Source: Mesorhizobium comanense
Lineage (GTDB): Bacteria > Pseudomonadota > Alphaproteobacteria > Rhizobiales > Rhizobiaceae
DNA length: 64,000 bases
NCBI RefSeq assembly: GCF_005503535.1
Contig: NZ_SCNN01000025.1
Coordinates: 1 to 64,000 of the forward strand
Direction: 5' to 3'
The notes under the pieces are model-generated. The model searched no databases. It saw only the letters and a list, made by a program, of their open reading frames with translations, and was not told where the DNA came from. This document shows, in pieces, positions 8,616 to 17,449 of this stretch. Position 1 is the first letter of the stretch; every line of letters starts with the position of its first letter. A program made the position numbers and the translations under genes.

Positions 8616-9911
8616 TTACTGTTCGGCGGCTCGCGCCTCCGTGATGAGAACGGACACGTTCGACCATGCGGGCTTCTCGGAGAAGCGGCTGCGCACAAAC
8701 GTCACCAGGTCAGCAAGGTCGCTGGCGGAGAGCGATCGGCCGAACGCCGGCATGGAGTGGTCGAGAGCGTTCTGGGGCGGCTCGATGCCTTGGTCGATAA
8801 TGTGGATCAGGTTTCTCGGGTCAGGCCCGCTAACGACGCTGCTTAGCGCCAAAGGCGCCGTGTTGGTGCCGGCGCGGTGGCAGTTCGCGCAGACGCGGGC
8901 GAAAGTCGCCTCGCCGCGCTCGGAGGCGGCATCCAGCGGCGGCGGTGCAGGCGAAGACGGGCCGAAATCGACCTTCTCGGCGAAGGACTTGGCTGCCTTC
9001 GTCCGCGCGTCCACGTTGGTCTGATCCTGGAAGGAGAGGATATAGGTCGCGATGGCGTAGGCGTCGTCCTCCGAAAGAGAGCCGAGTCCATTGACCACGG
9101 GTGTCATGGTACCGGCGGCGATGCCATGATCGCCATCCCAACCATCCAGAAGAAAGTTGACCATAGCGTCGGCCGTCCACGGTGCTGGCGCAGGCGAGGC
9201 CATGTTCAGCGCCGGCGCATGCCAACCTTCCAGCGTTTCGCCGGCAAAACGGGCGCCGCTACGGCGCTCGGCGCCGAAGATGTTGCGTGGAGTGTGGCAT
9301 GCGCCGCAATGGCCAATACCCTCAACGAGATAAGCGCCACGATTCCATTGGTCGTTTCGAGTCTGGTCGGGAGAGTAGGCGCCTTGGCGCAGGAATAAGA
9401 AATTCCAGCCGGCGAGCAGGACGCGCACGTTGTATGGGAACGGCAGTTCGTTCTTCGGTTTTGGCGCACTGACCGGGGGAAGGGTCATCAAATACGCATA
9501 GATCGCAGCGATATCGTCGTCCTTGACTTTGGTGAAATGGTCGTAGGGGAAGGCAGGGTACAGATAGCCTCCGAGGCGATCTACGCCCTCCCTGAGCGCG
9601 CGGGTGAAGGCGGGCAGTGACCAAGCGCCTATGCCCGTATCGACGTCCGGCGTGATGTTTGTCGAAAGGATAGTGCCAAAGGGCGTCCTGATCTCGCGGC
9701 CGCCGGCGAGGGAATCACCCCCTGGCTTAGTATGGCAGACTGCGCAATCACCGATCGCGACGAGGCTAGCGCCCTTGTCTATCACGACCTTGTCGAAGGC
9801 GTTGGCGGCTAACGGTTTGATCGCATCAATCTCAGAATATCGATCTACCCATGCGTAAAGGCCTACGATCGCCAGTGAGAGGAGAATAAGGGCCGAAATC
9901 AAATAACGCAT
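8616..9911 (-). CDS. Tri-haem membrane-anchored cytochrome c (dehydrogenase electron-transfer subunit)
   Basis: A 431-residue protein with an N-terminal membrane anchor (YLISALILLSLAIVGLYAWV) and three CxxCH haem c sites: Cys56/Cys59/His60, Cys202/Cys205/His206 and Cys341/Cys344/His345. This is the layout of the cytochrome subunit of alcohol, gluconate and aldehyde dehydrogenases, which passes electrons in the periplasm to ubiquinone or a terminal oxidase. The start at 9911 follows AGGGGTGG and puts the anchor at the extreme N terminus; an upstream in-frame start would add 21 hydrophilic residues. It lies 227 bases downstream of the molybdopterin subunit on the same strand and is its likely electron acceptor. 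Confidence 0.92.
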   Translation of the reverse strand: MRYLISALILLSLAIVGLYAWVDRYSEIDAIKPLAANAFDKVVIDKGASLVAIGDCAVCHTKPGGDSLAGGREIRTPFGTILSTNITPDVDTGIGAWSLPAFTRALREGVDRLGGYLYPAFPYDHFTKVKDDDIAAIYAYLMTLPPVSAPKPKNELPFPYNVRVLLAGWNFLFLRQGAYSPDQTRNDQWNRGAYLVEGIGHCGACHTPRNIFGAERRSGARFAGETLEGWHAPALNMASPAPAPWTADAMVNFLLDGWDGDHGIAAGTMTPVVNGLGSLSEDDAYAIATYILSFQDQTNVDARTKAAKSFAEKVDFGPSSPAPPPLDAASERGEATFARVCANCHRAGTNTAPLALSSVVSGPDPRNLIHIIDQGIEPPQNALDHSMPAFGRSLSASDLADLVTFVRSRFSEKPAWSNVSVLITEARAAEQ

Positions 9912-10138
9912 GGCGTCCACCCCTTCACGACAATCCTCCACATCGACACATCGGCGGCAAAGATTCCGTCGCAAAATTCAGAATAGCCGCACGCGCGCTA
10001 CTATCCGGCTTTCTTCACTAGGCGGCACAACATCATTCCAAAATGGGGTCACCTTCATGCCGCTGTGCCAATTACAGAAAGCTTGCAACAAAACCCACGA
10101 ATAGCTGTGCCTATCTTCTTTCTTGCTGGTCGGGGAGA

Positions 10139-12394
10139 TCAGCTTTTCTTGGCGTCCATCGCCGCCTTCACGCGATCAGGCGTCAACGGCAGCGTGCGCA
10201 ACCGCACGCCTGCCGCATCGAATATTGCATTCGTCACTGCCGCGGCAGTCGGCCCCTGACCCGCTTCCCCTGTGCCGAGGAACGGCATGCCTGGCTGATT
10301 GATCACCGCAACGTCTATGCTGGGCACTTCCTGGAAAGTGATAATCGGATAGCTCGCCCAATCGGCTGACAGGATCGCCGAATCGCTGAATCTAACTTCC
10401 TCCTTGAGCGTCCAACTCAATGACTGGATAACCGCTCCTTCCATCTGGGTGGCGATACCGTTCGGGTTGACGACCTGACCGCTGTCGTCGGCGACCGACG
10501 CTCTCAGCACCTGCACCCGCCCGCTACGCGGGGTGACGCGAACCTCTATCGCAACCGCGGTCAACGCCGCGTAGTTCTTGTATCGCGCGAAAGCGATGCC
10601 GCGGCCCTGGTTTGGTTTACGCTTGTAGTTGCTCCAGCCGAACAGGTCGGCCGCCTTCGTCAGCACGGCCCGCGCCCGGTCGTCCTTGAGAAAACGCAGC
10701 CGGTACTCGAGCGGGTCCACCTTCGCGTCATGCGCCAGCTCATCGATGAACGACTCCAACGCGAAGACGTTTGCATAGGCGCCGAGCGAGCGCGTAGACG
10801 ACACGCGAATCGGCATCTCACTGACAAAATGCGTTGTCACGGTCTGCCCTGGAAACTCGTACAGCGGGATGGCGTTGCGGCCAGCGCCAAAATTCGGACC
10901 GGGGATTTCTTTTGGCGTCGGCTGCTCGAACGGCGGATCAAGATAGCGCGCCGACAGGAGGTTGCCGGGGTTTCCACCCGGCCGCGTGGCGTGCGACGTG
11001 GACCATACGTCGGTTTCCCAATCGAGCACGTTGCCGTCGCCGTCCACGCCGGCCTTGATCTTGATGACCATCGCGGGACCGTAAGGCTCCCACTGGTGTT
11101 CCTGGGCGCGCGTGTACTGAAGTTTCACCGTTGTGCCAGGAACGGCAGCTGCCAACAACGCCGCGTCGGCCGCGGCATCATCGGCCATGTTGTGACCGTA
11201 GCAACCTGAACCCTGGGTGTGGATGCAGCGGACCTTGTCAGTATCCACCTTCAGCATCTTCGCGATCGCTTCCGCGGTCTGCCACACGCTTTGGCTGTGC
11301 GTGTGGATGGTCATCACACCGTCCGCGCCCAGCTGCGCGATAGCCGCCGACGTTCCAATAGAACCGTGCATGACATACGGCCGTTGAAACGTCGCCTCAA
11401 TCGTCTTGACGGGCGCGGCGCCGTCTGCGCGCTTCTGGTCGTGGATTATGTTAGGACTGCTCGGCGCCTTCAACAGCCAGTCATAAATGCCTGCGTTCCC
11501 GATCATGTCGTTGGGAACGTCCCACTTCCCAGCCGTGCCCAGCGCGGCCGAGGCCGCCATGGCCTCGTCTTTCGTCTTGGCTATCACGCCAAGAAAGCTG
11601 CCGTTGCGCACCACCTTGATCACGCCGGGCATCTTCTCGATCGGCCCTGTGTCGATACTTGTCAGCTTCGATCGGTAGTTGGGCGGGCGAGCGACCATAC
11701 CGTAGACCACACCATCGGGGTGCATATCTTGAACGAAGGACTCGCCACCGGTCATCTTCGCCGGAATGTCGACGCGCGGCACCGAGGTACCTTCGATCGT
11801 GTATGTCGCCGGGTCCTTCAGTATCGGCTTCTCGGTTGCGTTGACGTCCAGTGCCTTGCCGACAACGAGTTCCCAGTAGGTCGTGGTCTTGCCATTAGCG
11901 GCGGTGACGGTGCCGTCCTTGACCTTCATGGTTTCAGCTGGCTGACCGAGCTTTTCTGCTGCCAACCCAAGAAGGATGCCACGGACTTCGGCCGAAGCAT
12001 ATTGGACAGCGGTCCCACCGTCAGGCATCGACGTCGAACCCGAGGTGACACCTTCGTCCGGGCAGAGTTTGGTGTCGCCGGCGATGATCTGCAAGCGGCT
12101 GAAATCGACGTCGAGCTCTTCGGCGCATACTTGCCCGATGGCGGTTCTGTTGCCTTGGCCGAATTCGACCTTACCGATCAACAGCGTGACGGTTCCGTCC
12201 GAGTTGATGCGCAGCCAGGCGCTGAGCATCGGGTTATTCTTCAGGTCATGCGGAAGACCCGATCCACCAGCAATACCCAACGCCTCCGGCGCCTGCTGAC
12301 CGAACAAATTCGACGGCATGGCAAAGGTCAAAGTAAGAAAGCCAGTCGTTGCGAGAAGCTCGCGCCGGGTCATCTTTTTGAGCATTGTGTTCAT
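10139..12394 (-). CDS. Molybdopterin-binding hydroxylase large subunit (isoquinoline 1-oxidoreductase beta / aldehyde oxidase type)
   Basis: A 751-residue protein of the xanthine oxidase family, IorB-like branch. It begins with a twin-arginine signal (MTRRELLATTGFLTLTFAMP, RR at 10-11), so it is probably exported folded with its cofactor. LLIGKVEFGQGNRTAIGQV and VSSTRSLGAYANVFALESF are cofactor-binding segments, and GTGEAGQGPTAAAVTNAIFD holds the expected catalytic Glu near the C terminus. Such enzymes hydroxylate N-heterocycles or oxidise aldehydes. The substrate cannot be read from the sequence. GGGAGG precedes the start, 11 bases after the 2Fe-2S subunit, and a cytochrome c gene follows, giving a complete electron path. 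Confidence 0.9.
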   Translation of the reverse strand: MNTMLKKMTRRELLATTGFLTLTFAMPSNLFGQQAPEALGIAGGSGLPHDLKNNPMLSAWLRINSDGTVTLLIGKVEFGQGNRTAIGQVCAEELDVDFSRLQIIAGDTKLCPDEGVTSGSTSMPDGGTAVQYASAEVRGILLGLAAEKLGQPAETMKVKDGTVTAANGKTTTYWELVVGKALDVNATEKPILKDPATYTIEGTSVPRVDIPAKMTGGESFVQDMHPDGVVYGMVARPPNYRSKLTSIDTGPIEKMPGVIKVVRNGSFLGVIAKTKDEAMAASAALGTAGKWDVPNDMIGNAGIYDWLLKAPSSPNIIHDQKRADGAAPVKTIEATFQRPYVMHGSIGTSAAIAQLGADGVMTIHTHSQSVWQTAEAIAKMLKVDTDKVRCIHTQGSGCYGHNMADDAAADAALLAAAVPGTTVKLQYTRAQEHQWEPYGPAMVIKIKAGVDGDGNVLDWETDVWSTSHATRPGGNPGNLLSARYLDPPFEQPTPKEIPGPNFGAGRNAIPLYEFPGQTVTTHFVSEMPIRVSSTRSLGAYANVFALESFIDELAHDAKVDPLEYRLRFLKDDRARAVLTKAADLFGWSNYKRKPNQGRGIAFARYKNYAALTAVAIEVRVTPRSGRVQVLRASVADDSGQVVNPNGIATQMEGAVIQSLSWTLKEEVRFSDSAILSADWASYPIITFQEVPSIDVAVINQPGMPFLGTGEAGQGPTAAAVTNAIFDAAGVRLRTLPLTPDRVKAAMDAKKS

Positions 12395-12405
12395 GATTGG
12401 CCTCC

Positions 12406-12855
12406 CTATTCCGTCGCGCGCAATACGGCGCGGATAATCCGCGTATGCGTCCCACAGCGGCAGAGGTTGCCATTCAGCGCGGCGCGTACGTCTGCTTCGG
12501 TCGGCTTGGGATTGCGATCGATGAGCGCTTGGGCGGTCATGATCATCCCCGATAGGCAATAGCCGCATTGCGCCGCCTGTTCGTCAATGAACGCCTGCTG
12601 CAGCTTGCTTGCCTTGCCGTTCTCCATCAGCCCGGAAAGCGTGGTAACCGACCGTCCCCCGGCGCTGCTGGCCTTGGTCTGACAGGAACGGACGACCTCA
12701 CCGTCAATCATCACGTCGCACGCTCCGCATTGTGACAATCCACAACCGAATTTCAGGCCGTGTTGCTTCAAATCGTCAGTGAGCACCCATAACAACGTTG
12801 CATCGTCTGGCGCGTCTGCGGTGACATCGTGGCCGTTGAGTTGGAAATTTAACAT
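12406..12855 (-). CDS. 2Fe-2S subunit of a molybdopterin hydroxylase (IorA-like)
   Basis: A 149-residue protein with two [2Fe-2S] clusters. The plant-ferredoxin type site uses Cys38, Cys43, Cys46 and Cys58 (CGLSQCGAC then SCQT). The second, in a helical domain, uses Cys97, Cys100, Cys132 and Cys134 (QCGYC and LCRCG). This is the standard small subunit of the xanthine dehydrogenase family and relays electrons from molybdenum to the cytochrome. There is no signal peptide, so it probably rides out with the Tat-signal-bearing large subunit, as proposed for related enzymes. It is first in an operon of three genes (2Fe-2S, molybdopterin, cytochrome c). Confidence 0.92.
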   Translation of the reverse strand: MLNFQLNGHDVTADAPDDATLLWVLTDDLKQHGLKFGCGLSQCGACDVMIDGEVVRSCQTKASSAGGRSVTTLSGLMENGKASKLQQAFIDEQAAQCGYCLSGMIMTAQALIDRNPKPTEADVRAALNGNLCRCGTHTRIIRAVLRATE

Positions 12856-13363
12856 CTTCGGATCTCCAGGATCGTCGCGTCGAGGTCGCTATTATTTCGA
12901 GGCAGCAGCAGCGGCTCAACCAGGCTTAGCTGTGTGCAATCTACGAACGTGCGATGAGTGCAAAGTCTCTCGCGCTATCTGTACAAAATCGACGACGCAT
13001 CTAGCGTTTTGACTGACGAATTCCACAAAAGCCTACTGACCGGGATAGCTATCTGGCAAACGAATAGAAATGTTATTTAAATGCACTTTTTGTGCTGCCA
13101 CATTGGGTATGTGGATATCGAATTCCACGAGGTGACCAGGCAACGATAGACTTCCTCGTTGAGCGTTCGAGTCATGTCGCCGGGCGGTGATTGTTTGCCC
13201 ATTGGCGAGCGAGGCAGAGAGATGGCCGGGCCGAGCCACTCTTCGCCCACGAAACCGACCGACGCCGCGCTTGGCGGATTTTCCGAAGCCTAAATATGGG
13301 TGCTATCTATCTGACAAATGATTTCGATTGACCTTTGAACGCAATTTTTATGTTATACTGCCT
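12856..13363. promoter_or_regulatory. Divergent promoter region between hydroxylase operon and LysR gene
   Basis: About 500 bases separate the leftward hydroxylase operon from the rightward LysR gene, an unusually long divergent spacer. It becomes AT-rich near 13050-13120 and 13290-13370, as expected for promoters. Short open frames exist on the minus strand (13033-13239), but they lack ribosome-binding sites and recognisable motifs. LysR regulators normally bind such spacers; no exact T-N11-A operator could be fixed by eye. Confidence 0.45.
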
Positions 13364-14215
13364 ATGGACATCGAGCTCGCTCGCACTTTTATCGAGATTG
13401 TTTCCAGCGGAAGCTTCATCCGGGCGTCGGAACGTTTGAATGTTGCTCAGACGACCGTGAGCGCGCGAATTCGCAGCCTTGAGCAACAACTAGGTCGACC
13501 GCTTTTCGTCCGGCATAAAGGCGGCGCTTCGCTCACCCCTGCTGGCGAACAATTCCTGCGCCACGCTCCGATGTTCGTCCAGCTATGGCAGCGCACCCTT
13601 CATCAGGTTGCTGTCCCACCAGGCCGTCGCGCCGTTCTGACTGTCGGCAGCGAAGTCAGTCTTGCTCAACCCCTTCTGCTCGACTGGGTTCGATGGATGC
13701 GTCGCTCGCTTCAGGATATTGCACTTCGAGTACACGTCGATGTCCCGCAGGACCTGATCAATCAGGTTGCGTCGGGAATGGTCGACATAGCCATCATGTA
13801 CGCGCCCCCGCACAGACCGGGTTTGAAGATCGATCTGGTTCTGGAGGAAAAACTCGTCCTCGTAACTACCAATTCAGAAGCGCACCTCCTGGACGGATCC
13901 GATTATGTTTATATGGATTGGGGGCCGGACTTTACGCTTCACCATGGGATGAATTTCCCGGGTGCTGCGCCGGATCTTTCTTTCGACCTCGGTCCGCTCG
14001 CACTGAGCTATGTACTTGCGGCCGGCGGTTCCGGTTATTTCAGGATGAGCGAGGCGCGGTCTCACATTGCGGCCGGGCGCCTCCACCTCGTACCTGAAAT
14101 GCCGCAGTTCTCCTACCCGGTCTATGCGGTGCAATCTGCTAACGCCGATGAAACCGTAGCGGTCCCTGCCTTGGCAGGACTGCATGCCATCGCGAGCGGC
14201 GACATCAAACCATAA
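13364..14215 (+). CDS. LysR-type transcriptional regulator
   Basis: A 283-residue regulator. The N-terminal winged helix-turn-helix is plain: DIELARTFIEIVSSGSFIRA followed by AQTTVSARIRSLEQQLGRPLFVR. A periplasmic-binding-like effector domain covers about residues 90-283. The ATG at 13364 places the family-typical MDIELARTF at the start, whereas an upstream in-frame start adds non-family residues. It is divergent from the molybdopterin hydroxylase operon and is the obvious candidate for its control, although the spacer is long. It ends 17 bases from the convergent histidine kinase gene. Confidence 0.88.
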   Translation: MDIELARTFIEIVSSGSFIRASERLNVAQTTVSARIRSLEQQLGRPLFVRHKGGASLTPAGEQFLRHAPMFVQLWQRTLHQVAVPPGRRAVLTVGSEVSLAQPLLLDWVRWMRRSLQDIALRVHVDVPQDLINQVASGMVDIAIMYAPPHRPGLKIDLVLEEKLVLVTTNSEAHLLDGSDYVYMDWGPDFTLHHGMNFPGAAPDLSFDLGPLALSYVLAAGGSGYFRMSEARSHIAAGRLHLVPEMPQFSYPVYAVQSANADETVAVPALAGLHAIASGDIKP

Positions 14216-14232
14216 GAATTCTGGTACGACGT

Positions 14233-15063
14233 TCAGGGATTCGGTTGGATTGACGGGAACAAAAGATCAACTGTCGTTCCAACGCCGGGTTCGCTTGCAA
14301 TGCTAACGTGGCCACCAACCATTTGCACGAATGCACGTACCTGCGACAGCCCTATTCCGGTACCCTTCTCACCCTTGGTCGTAAAGTAGTGAGTGAACAC
14401 CTTTCGCAAGACGTCTTCAGGCATGCCGCAACCGGCGTCCTTGACGCGAACGTGCGCATAGCTTCCCGGCCCGGGCGGATCAGGTGATGCCGTCGTCTGC
14501 ACCATTCGCCCGGTAATGACTCGGATCTCGCCGCCATTTGGCATGGCATCGCGCGCATTGATGACGAGATTAAGCACTGCTGCGTCGAAAAATGCCGGGT
14601 CGATCAGGCACGCCGGGACATCGGAACCTAGTTCGAGCTTAACGCGGACATCTGGCCCGCCGCCATATCTCAAGAAAGGTTCAAAACTCCTGAGGAATTC
14701 ATTCATGTCGCCAGTGTGGGCATCGAGTTCCTGATGCTTTGCAAAGGCGAGCAATAGCGACGTCAATTCGACCCCTCGATCGATCCCTTCCCGCGCTGCC
14801 GCAATGTAGGCACGCACGCTTTCGGGTTCGTCTGCTCTCCGCTCGGCGAGCCCGAGCCCGGATTCGATTACTGTCAGGAGATTTCTGAAATCATGGGCTA
14901 TACCGCCTGTCATTTCGCCCAGCGCGGCAAGCCGATGCGTTGCGCGCTCCCGTTGCTCAGCTGCAGTTTGGACATCGAAAGGCGTGTCCGGCACCTGGGT
15001 ACGCACGTCGCGTTCCGACTGAGATGGTGGTTGAGTTTCACACGGAAACACGCAGCCTGTCAT
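14233..15063 (-). CDS. Soluble sensor histidine kinase (no membrane segment)
   Basis: A 276-residue kinase made almost only of the catalytic core. The H-box is GEMTGGIAHDFRNLLTVIES with His57 as the phospho-accepting residue. The N-box NLVINARDAMPNGG has Asn169. The G1 motif is DAGCGMP (209-215), the F-box VFTHYFTTK and the G2 motif GTGIGLS (234-240). HDFRNLL places it with the HWE/NtrB-like kinases that often lack transmembrane domains. The first 40 residues are short and without a recognised sensor fold, so it may receive its signal from a partner. No response regulator is adjacent, which makes it an orphan here. Confidence 0.88.
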   Translation of the reverse strand: MTGCVFPCETQPPSQSERDVRTQVPDTPFDVQTAAEQRERATHRLAALGEMTGGIAHDFRNLLTVIESGLGLAERRADEPESVRAYIAAAREGIDRGVELTSLLLAFAKHQELDAHTGDMNEFLRSFEPFLRYGGGPDVRVKLELGSDVPACLIDPAFFDAAVLNLVINARDAMPNGGEIRVITGRMVQTTASPDPPGPGSYAHVRVKDAGCGMPEDVLRKVFTHYFTTKGEKGTGIGLSQVRAFVQMVGGHVSIASEPGVGTTVDLLFPSIQPNP

Positions 15064-15174
15064 GAAAGTCGCCCCTTCAGGTCACTGACGACACCCAAGA
15101 AGCTCGCGCTCTCATTCGTATCGTCTTATTCGGTCCATTTGTTGCCAAGGGGTCGTGCCTCTCATGCGCATGAT

Positions 15175-15699
15175 CTAAGCGCGCCGGACGATCCCTTTCG
15201 TCATGATGTCTTCGATGGTCGGAAATGCCTTGAGGGCCTCCTCCGGTAGGTCGCCATTCGCTCCCGCCAGTTGAGGCCAGCCATGTGCCTCGGGTTCGCC
15301 GACGATAATACGGCCGACCATTCCAGCATGCTCATGAGGGATGCAATAGTAATCGTAGACCCCTTGCTCGGTGAAGGTAACCGAAAAGCTCTCGTTGGGC
15401 AGGAGATAGTCAGAATCCCACGGTTTTGCGGCCTTGGGGATACGGAGCGGCCGCTCAAAGTTTGCCGGATTATACGCCGTCGTCGTGTGCGAATTGCCAG
15501 GATTGAGATTGGTCCAGCGGATCGTCTGTCCTGGTTTGATCAGAATGCCGATCGGGTCGAACCAGACGTGTGAGCCGTCGTCGCGCCCCTGCATCCTGAT
15601 GTCCACCACCTCGCTAGCCCACGCCGTCAATGGGAATAGGGAAAGGGCGGCGGCAAGCCCGCCGCCCGCGCCCAGCATCTCACGACGCGTGAGTGTCAT
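15175..15699 (-). CDS. Tat-exported cupredoxin (plastocyanin-like blue copper protein)
   Basis: A 174-residue protein beginning MTLTRREMLGAGGGLAAALS, a twin-arginine signal. The mature domain is a cupredoxin with type-1 copper ligands visible as His71 (NSHTT), Cys119, His122 and Met127 (YYCIPHEHAGMVG). It should shuttle electrons or handle copper in the periplasm. The extended C-terminal tail (AHGWPQLAGANGDLPEEALK) is typical of related redox partners of cytochromes. Its ATG overlaps the stop of the upstream secreted gene by ATGA, so the two are translationally coupled and probably act together. Confidence 0.88.
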   Translation of the reverse strand: MTLTRREMLGAGGGLAAALSLFPLTAWASEVVDIRMQGRDDGSHVWFDPIGILIKPGQTIRWTNLNPGNSHTTTAYNPANFERPLRIPKAAKPWDSDYLLPNESFSVTFTEQGVYDYYCIPHEHAGMVGRIIVGEPEAHGWPQLAGANGDLPEEALKAFPTIEDIMTKGIVRRA

Positions 15700-16109
15700 T
15701 TGGCAACCCGCGCTTCGTCGGCGACCGAGACATGCCACAGCACGACGTGGGCATGCGGGACTTCGACGCCTGGATGGCCGGCATTGTAGTAGACGTCGAC
15801 ATGGTCGACATTTCCGCCCGGTGCCGCGAGGTTGTCAAAACGCTTGTCCGGGTTGAGATCCTTGATCGGCAACATGTAGATCGTGCTGACAAGCTTGCCA
15901 TCGTGATCATAGGCAAGGAACGGACCGGCCGGCAGTTTCGCCGGATCTACGAAGAGCTGGCCCATGCCCGGCAGAAAGTCAGGCAACTTTACTAGCTTGC
16001 TTACCTGTTGGTAAGGCGCGGCCGGCGGCGATTTGGCTACGTCAGCTGCCGCCATGGCGCAAAGCGAGCTGGCCATTGTCACGACAAGTGCGAGGGCGAG
16101 CTTTTTCAT
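15696..16109 (-). CDS. Secreted TTHB210-like (DUF5602-type) protein
   Basis: A 137-residue protein with a clear Sec signal peptide (MKKLALALVVTMASSLCAMA, cleavage near AMAAA). The mature part contains GQLFVDPAKLPAGPFLAYDH and the histidine-bearing segment VDHVDVYYNAGHPGVEVPHA, close to the PPHYDVHFY pattern of TTHB210-like proteins, whose role is not established. Three or four histidines in this segment could bind metal. It is first of a two-gene unit with the cupredoxin (ATGA overlap), which hints at copper-related function by context only. GGAGATACCCC lies before its start. Confidence 0.65.
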   Translation of the reverse strand: MKKLALALVVTMASSLCAMAAADVAKSPPAAPYQQVSKLVKLPDFLPGMGQLFVDPAKLPAGPFLAYDHDGKLVSTIYMLPIKDLNPDKRFDNLAAPGGNVDHVDVYYNAGHPGVEVPHAHVVLWHVSVADEARVAK

Positions 16110-16734
16110 AGGGGTATCTCCTTGTTGAATTCAAAAGCCGCGATGGCCGAATTTGGGAGACCGATAAAAATGTGATTTTGCTGTTGATACGGCCTGTTCG
16201 CGCCGCCAGTAAGTAGGAGGCCCTTATGTTCGTCAAACGAAATTAACTGGCATTTCAGTGCACTATTTCTGCATGCCCGTGCGTTTAGTTTGATATCTTT
16301 TGGATCCGGTTCGAGATCGATGAATCCTGCTCCCGAACCTATTGGACAGGTTCGGGAACGCGCGTTGGCAGGATGTCGTTTGCCAGCAAGCCGCGACAAG
16401 GCAAGCCGGATTACACGCCCCGTCACGGCCGCTTTTGTTCGTCCGAAGCTTGACACAGTTCGCGGTTGGGCCGGAATTCCCTGCCCCGCGCTGTTTGCTT
16501 GATTTCGAAAAACCTTTCACTACATTTGAATTGCCATGAATAGTTCCACGCTCCATTTCCGACGAGAGCCGCAGCGCCTCAAAGCAGGCCTCTAGCCCGG
16601 ACGCGAAAAGACCCTAGCTTTGCGTCCGGGACAGCCAGATCCCAATTCAATCCAAAGTGAACACTGCCCTGCGTGGGCAATGTGGCTGAACGCTTGTTCG
16701 CAACCGCGTTCGGACCAGCTTAGAGGCGACTGTG
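16110..16734. other. Intergenic stretch without a convincing gene
   Basis: About 625 bases between two divergent genes. Open frames on both strands lack ribosome-binding sites and motifs. The promoter of the secreted-protein/cupredoxin unit should lie at its left end and that of the PtsN-like gene at its right. A strong dyad at 16331-16357 is listed separately. Confidence 0.5.
16331..16357. repeat. Perfect 10-bp inverted repeat with 7-base loop
   Basis: TCCCGAACCT at 16331-16340 and its exact complement AGGTTCGGGA at 16348-16357 enclose ATTGGAC. No run of T follows on either strand, so a simple intrinsic terminator is unlikely. A regulator site or an RNA hairpin is more plausible. Confidence 0.6.
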
Positions 16735-17256
16735 ATGATCCCCCACATCTTGTCAGAAGAAGACATTTCGCTTGACCTTGTGACAAAGGGAAAGCATTCG
16801 GCCTTGTCGAGAATCGCCGTCAGGATTGCACGGAGATCTGGGACGGACGAGCAGATAGTTCTCCGTGATCTTCTGCACCGCGAGTGCCTCGGCTCGACGG
16901 GTATCGGCCGTGGCGTTGCGATCCCACACGCTTTGCTCGACACGATCTCTTCGCCTGTCGCTTCTTTCACGCGACTGGCCAAGCCTATCGATTTCCACGG
17001 TCCAGACGACGAACCGGTCGATATCGTTTACACAATGCTCTGGCCATGCTCTGCCGTTTCCGCCTTCCTTCCCGCGCTTTCACAGGTGTGCCGGGTGCTT
17101 CGGACGCCTCGGATTCGGGAGGGGCTCCGACAGGCACAGTCAGCCGATGAGGTGATGGCAATACTTGATACTGATCCGCGTCCGGCCATTTCTACCAATT
17201 CGCACGCCTGCCAGGCCGGACTTGGCATTGTCATGCCCAGGCAGCTGAGCAATTAG
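16735..17256 (+). CDS. PtsN-like EIIA (nitrogen PTS) domain protein
   Basis: A 173-residue single-domain EIIA protein. It begins IPHILSEEDISLDLVTKGKH and has the phosphorylation motif TGIGRGVAIPHALLD with His65 as the phospho-accepting residue. The rest (FTRLAKPIDFHGPDDEPVDI, then LPALSQVCRVLRTP) follows the EIIA-Ntr fold. In Proteobacteria such proteins regulate potassium transport, kinases and nitrogen or carbon balance rather than moving sugars. The C-terminal 25 residues are longer than usual. It is not next to rpoN, so it is probably a second copy in a stress-related region. GAGG precedes the ATG; a GTG directly before it is an alternative start. Confidence 0.82.
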   Translation: MIPHILSEEDISLDLVTKGKHSALSRIAVRIARRSGTDEQIVLRDLLHRECLGSTGIGRGVAIPHALLDTISSPVASFTRLAKPIDFHGPDDEPVDIVYTMLWPCSAVSAFLPALSQVCRVLRTPRIREGLRQAQSADEVMAILDTDPRPAISTNSHACQAGLGIVMPRQLSN

Positions 17257-17382
17257 CCGCTGATACCTTGGCGCCGGCATGTGTGGAAGTGACCTCGGCT
17301 TCGGTCAAGCTTCCCGGCTCATGAATTGGGGGCCAGCCTTCACGATGTCCCCTATAGCATTCTCCTTTCATGGTCGTCATTC

Positions 17383-17413
17383 CTAAAACATATATTGACA
17401 ATATATGTTTTAG
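17383..17413. promoter_or_regulatory. Perfect 13-bp dyad, candidate NsrR-type operator
   Basis: CTAAAACATATAT at 17383-17395 is mirrored exactly by ATATATGTTTTAG at 17401-17413, with TGACA between. It lies upstream of the truncated haemoglobin gene and 780 bases before an NsrR-like repressor. AT-rich dyads are typical of Rrf2/NsrR operators. The regulator assignment is inferred from context; the dyad itself is certain. Confidence 0.6.
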
Positions 17414-17449
17414 CTGGGATGCTAGCCTTGGGTTCATCGGTAAGAAATC

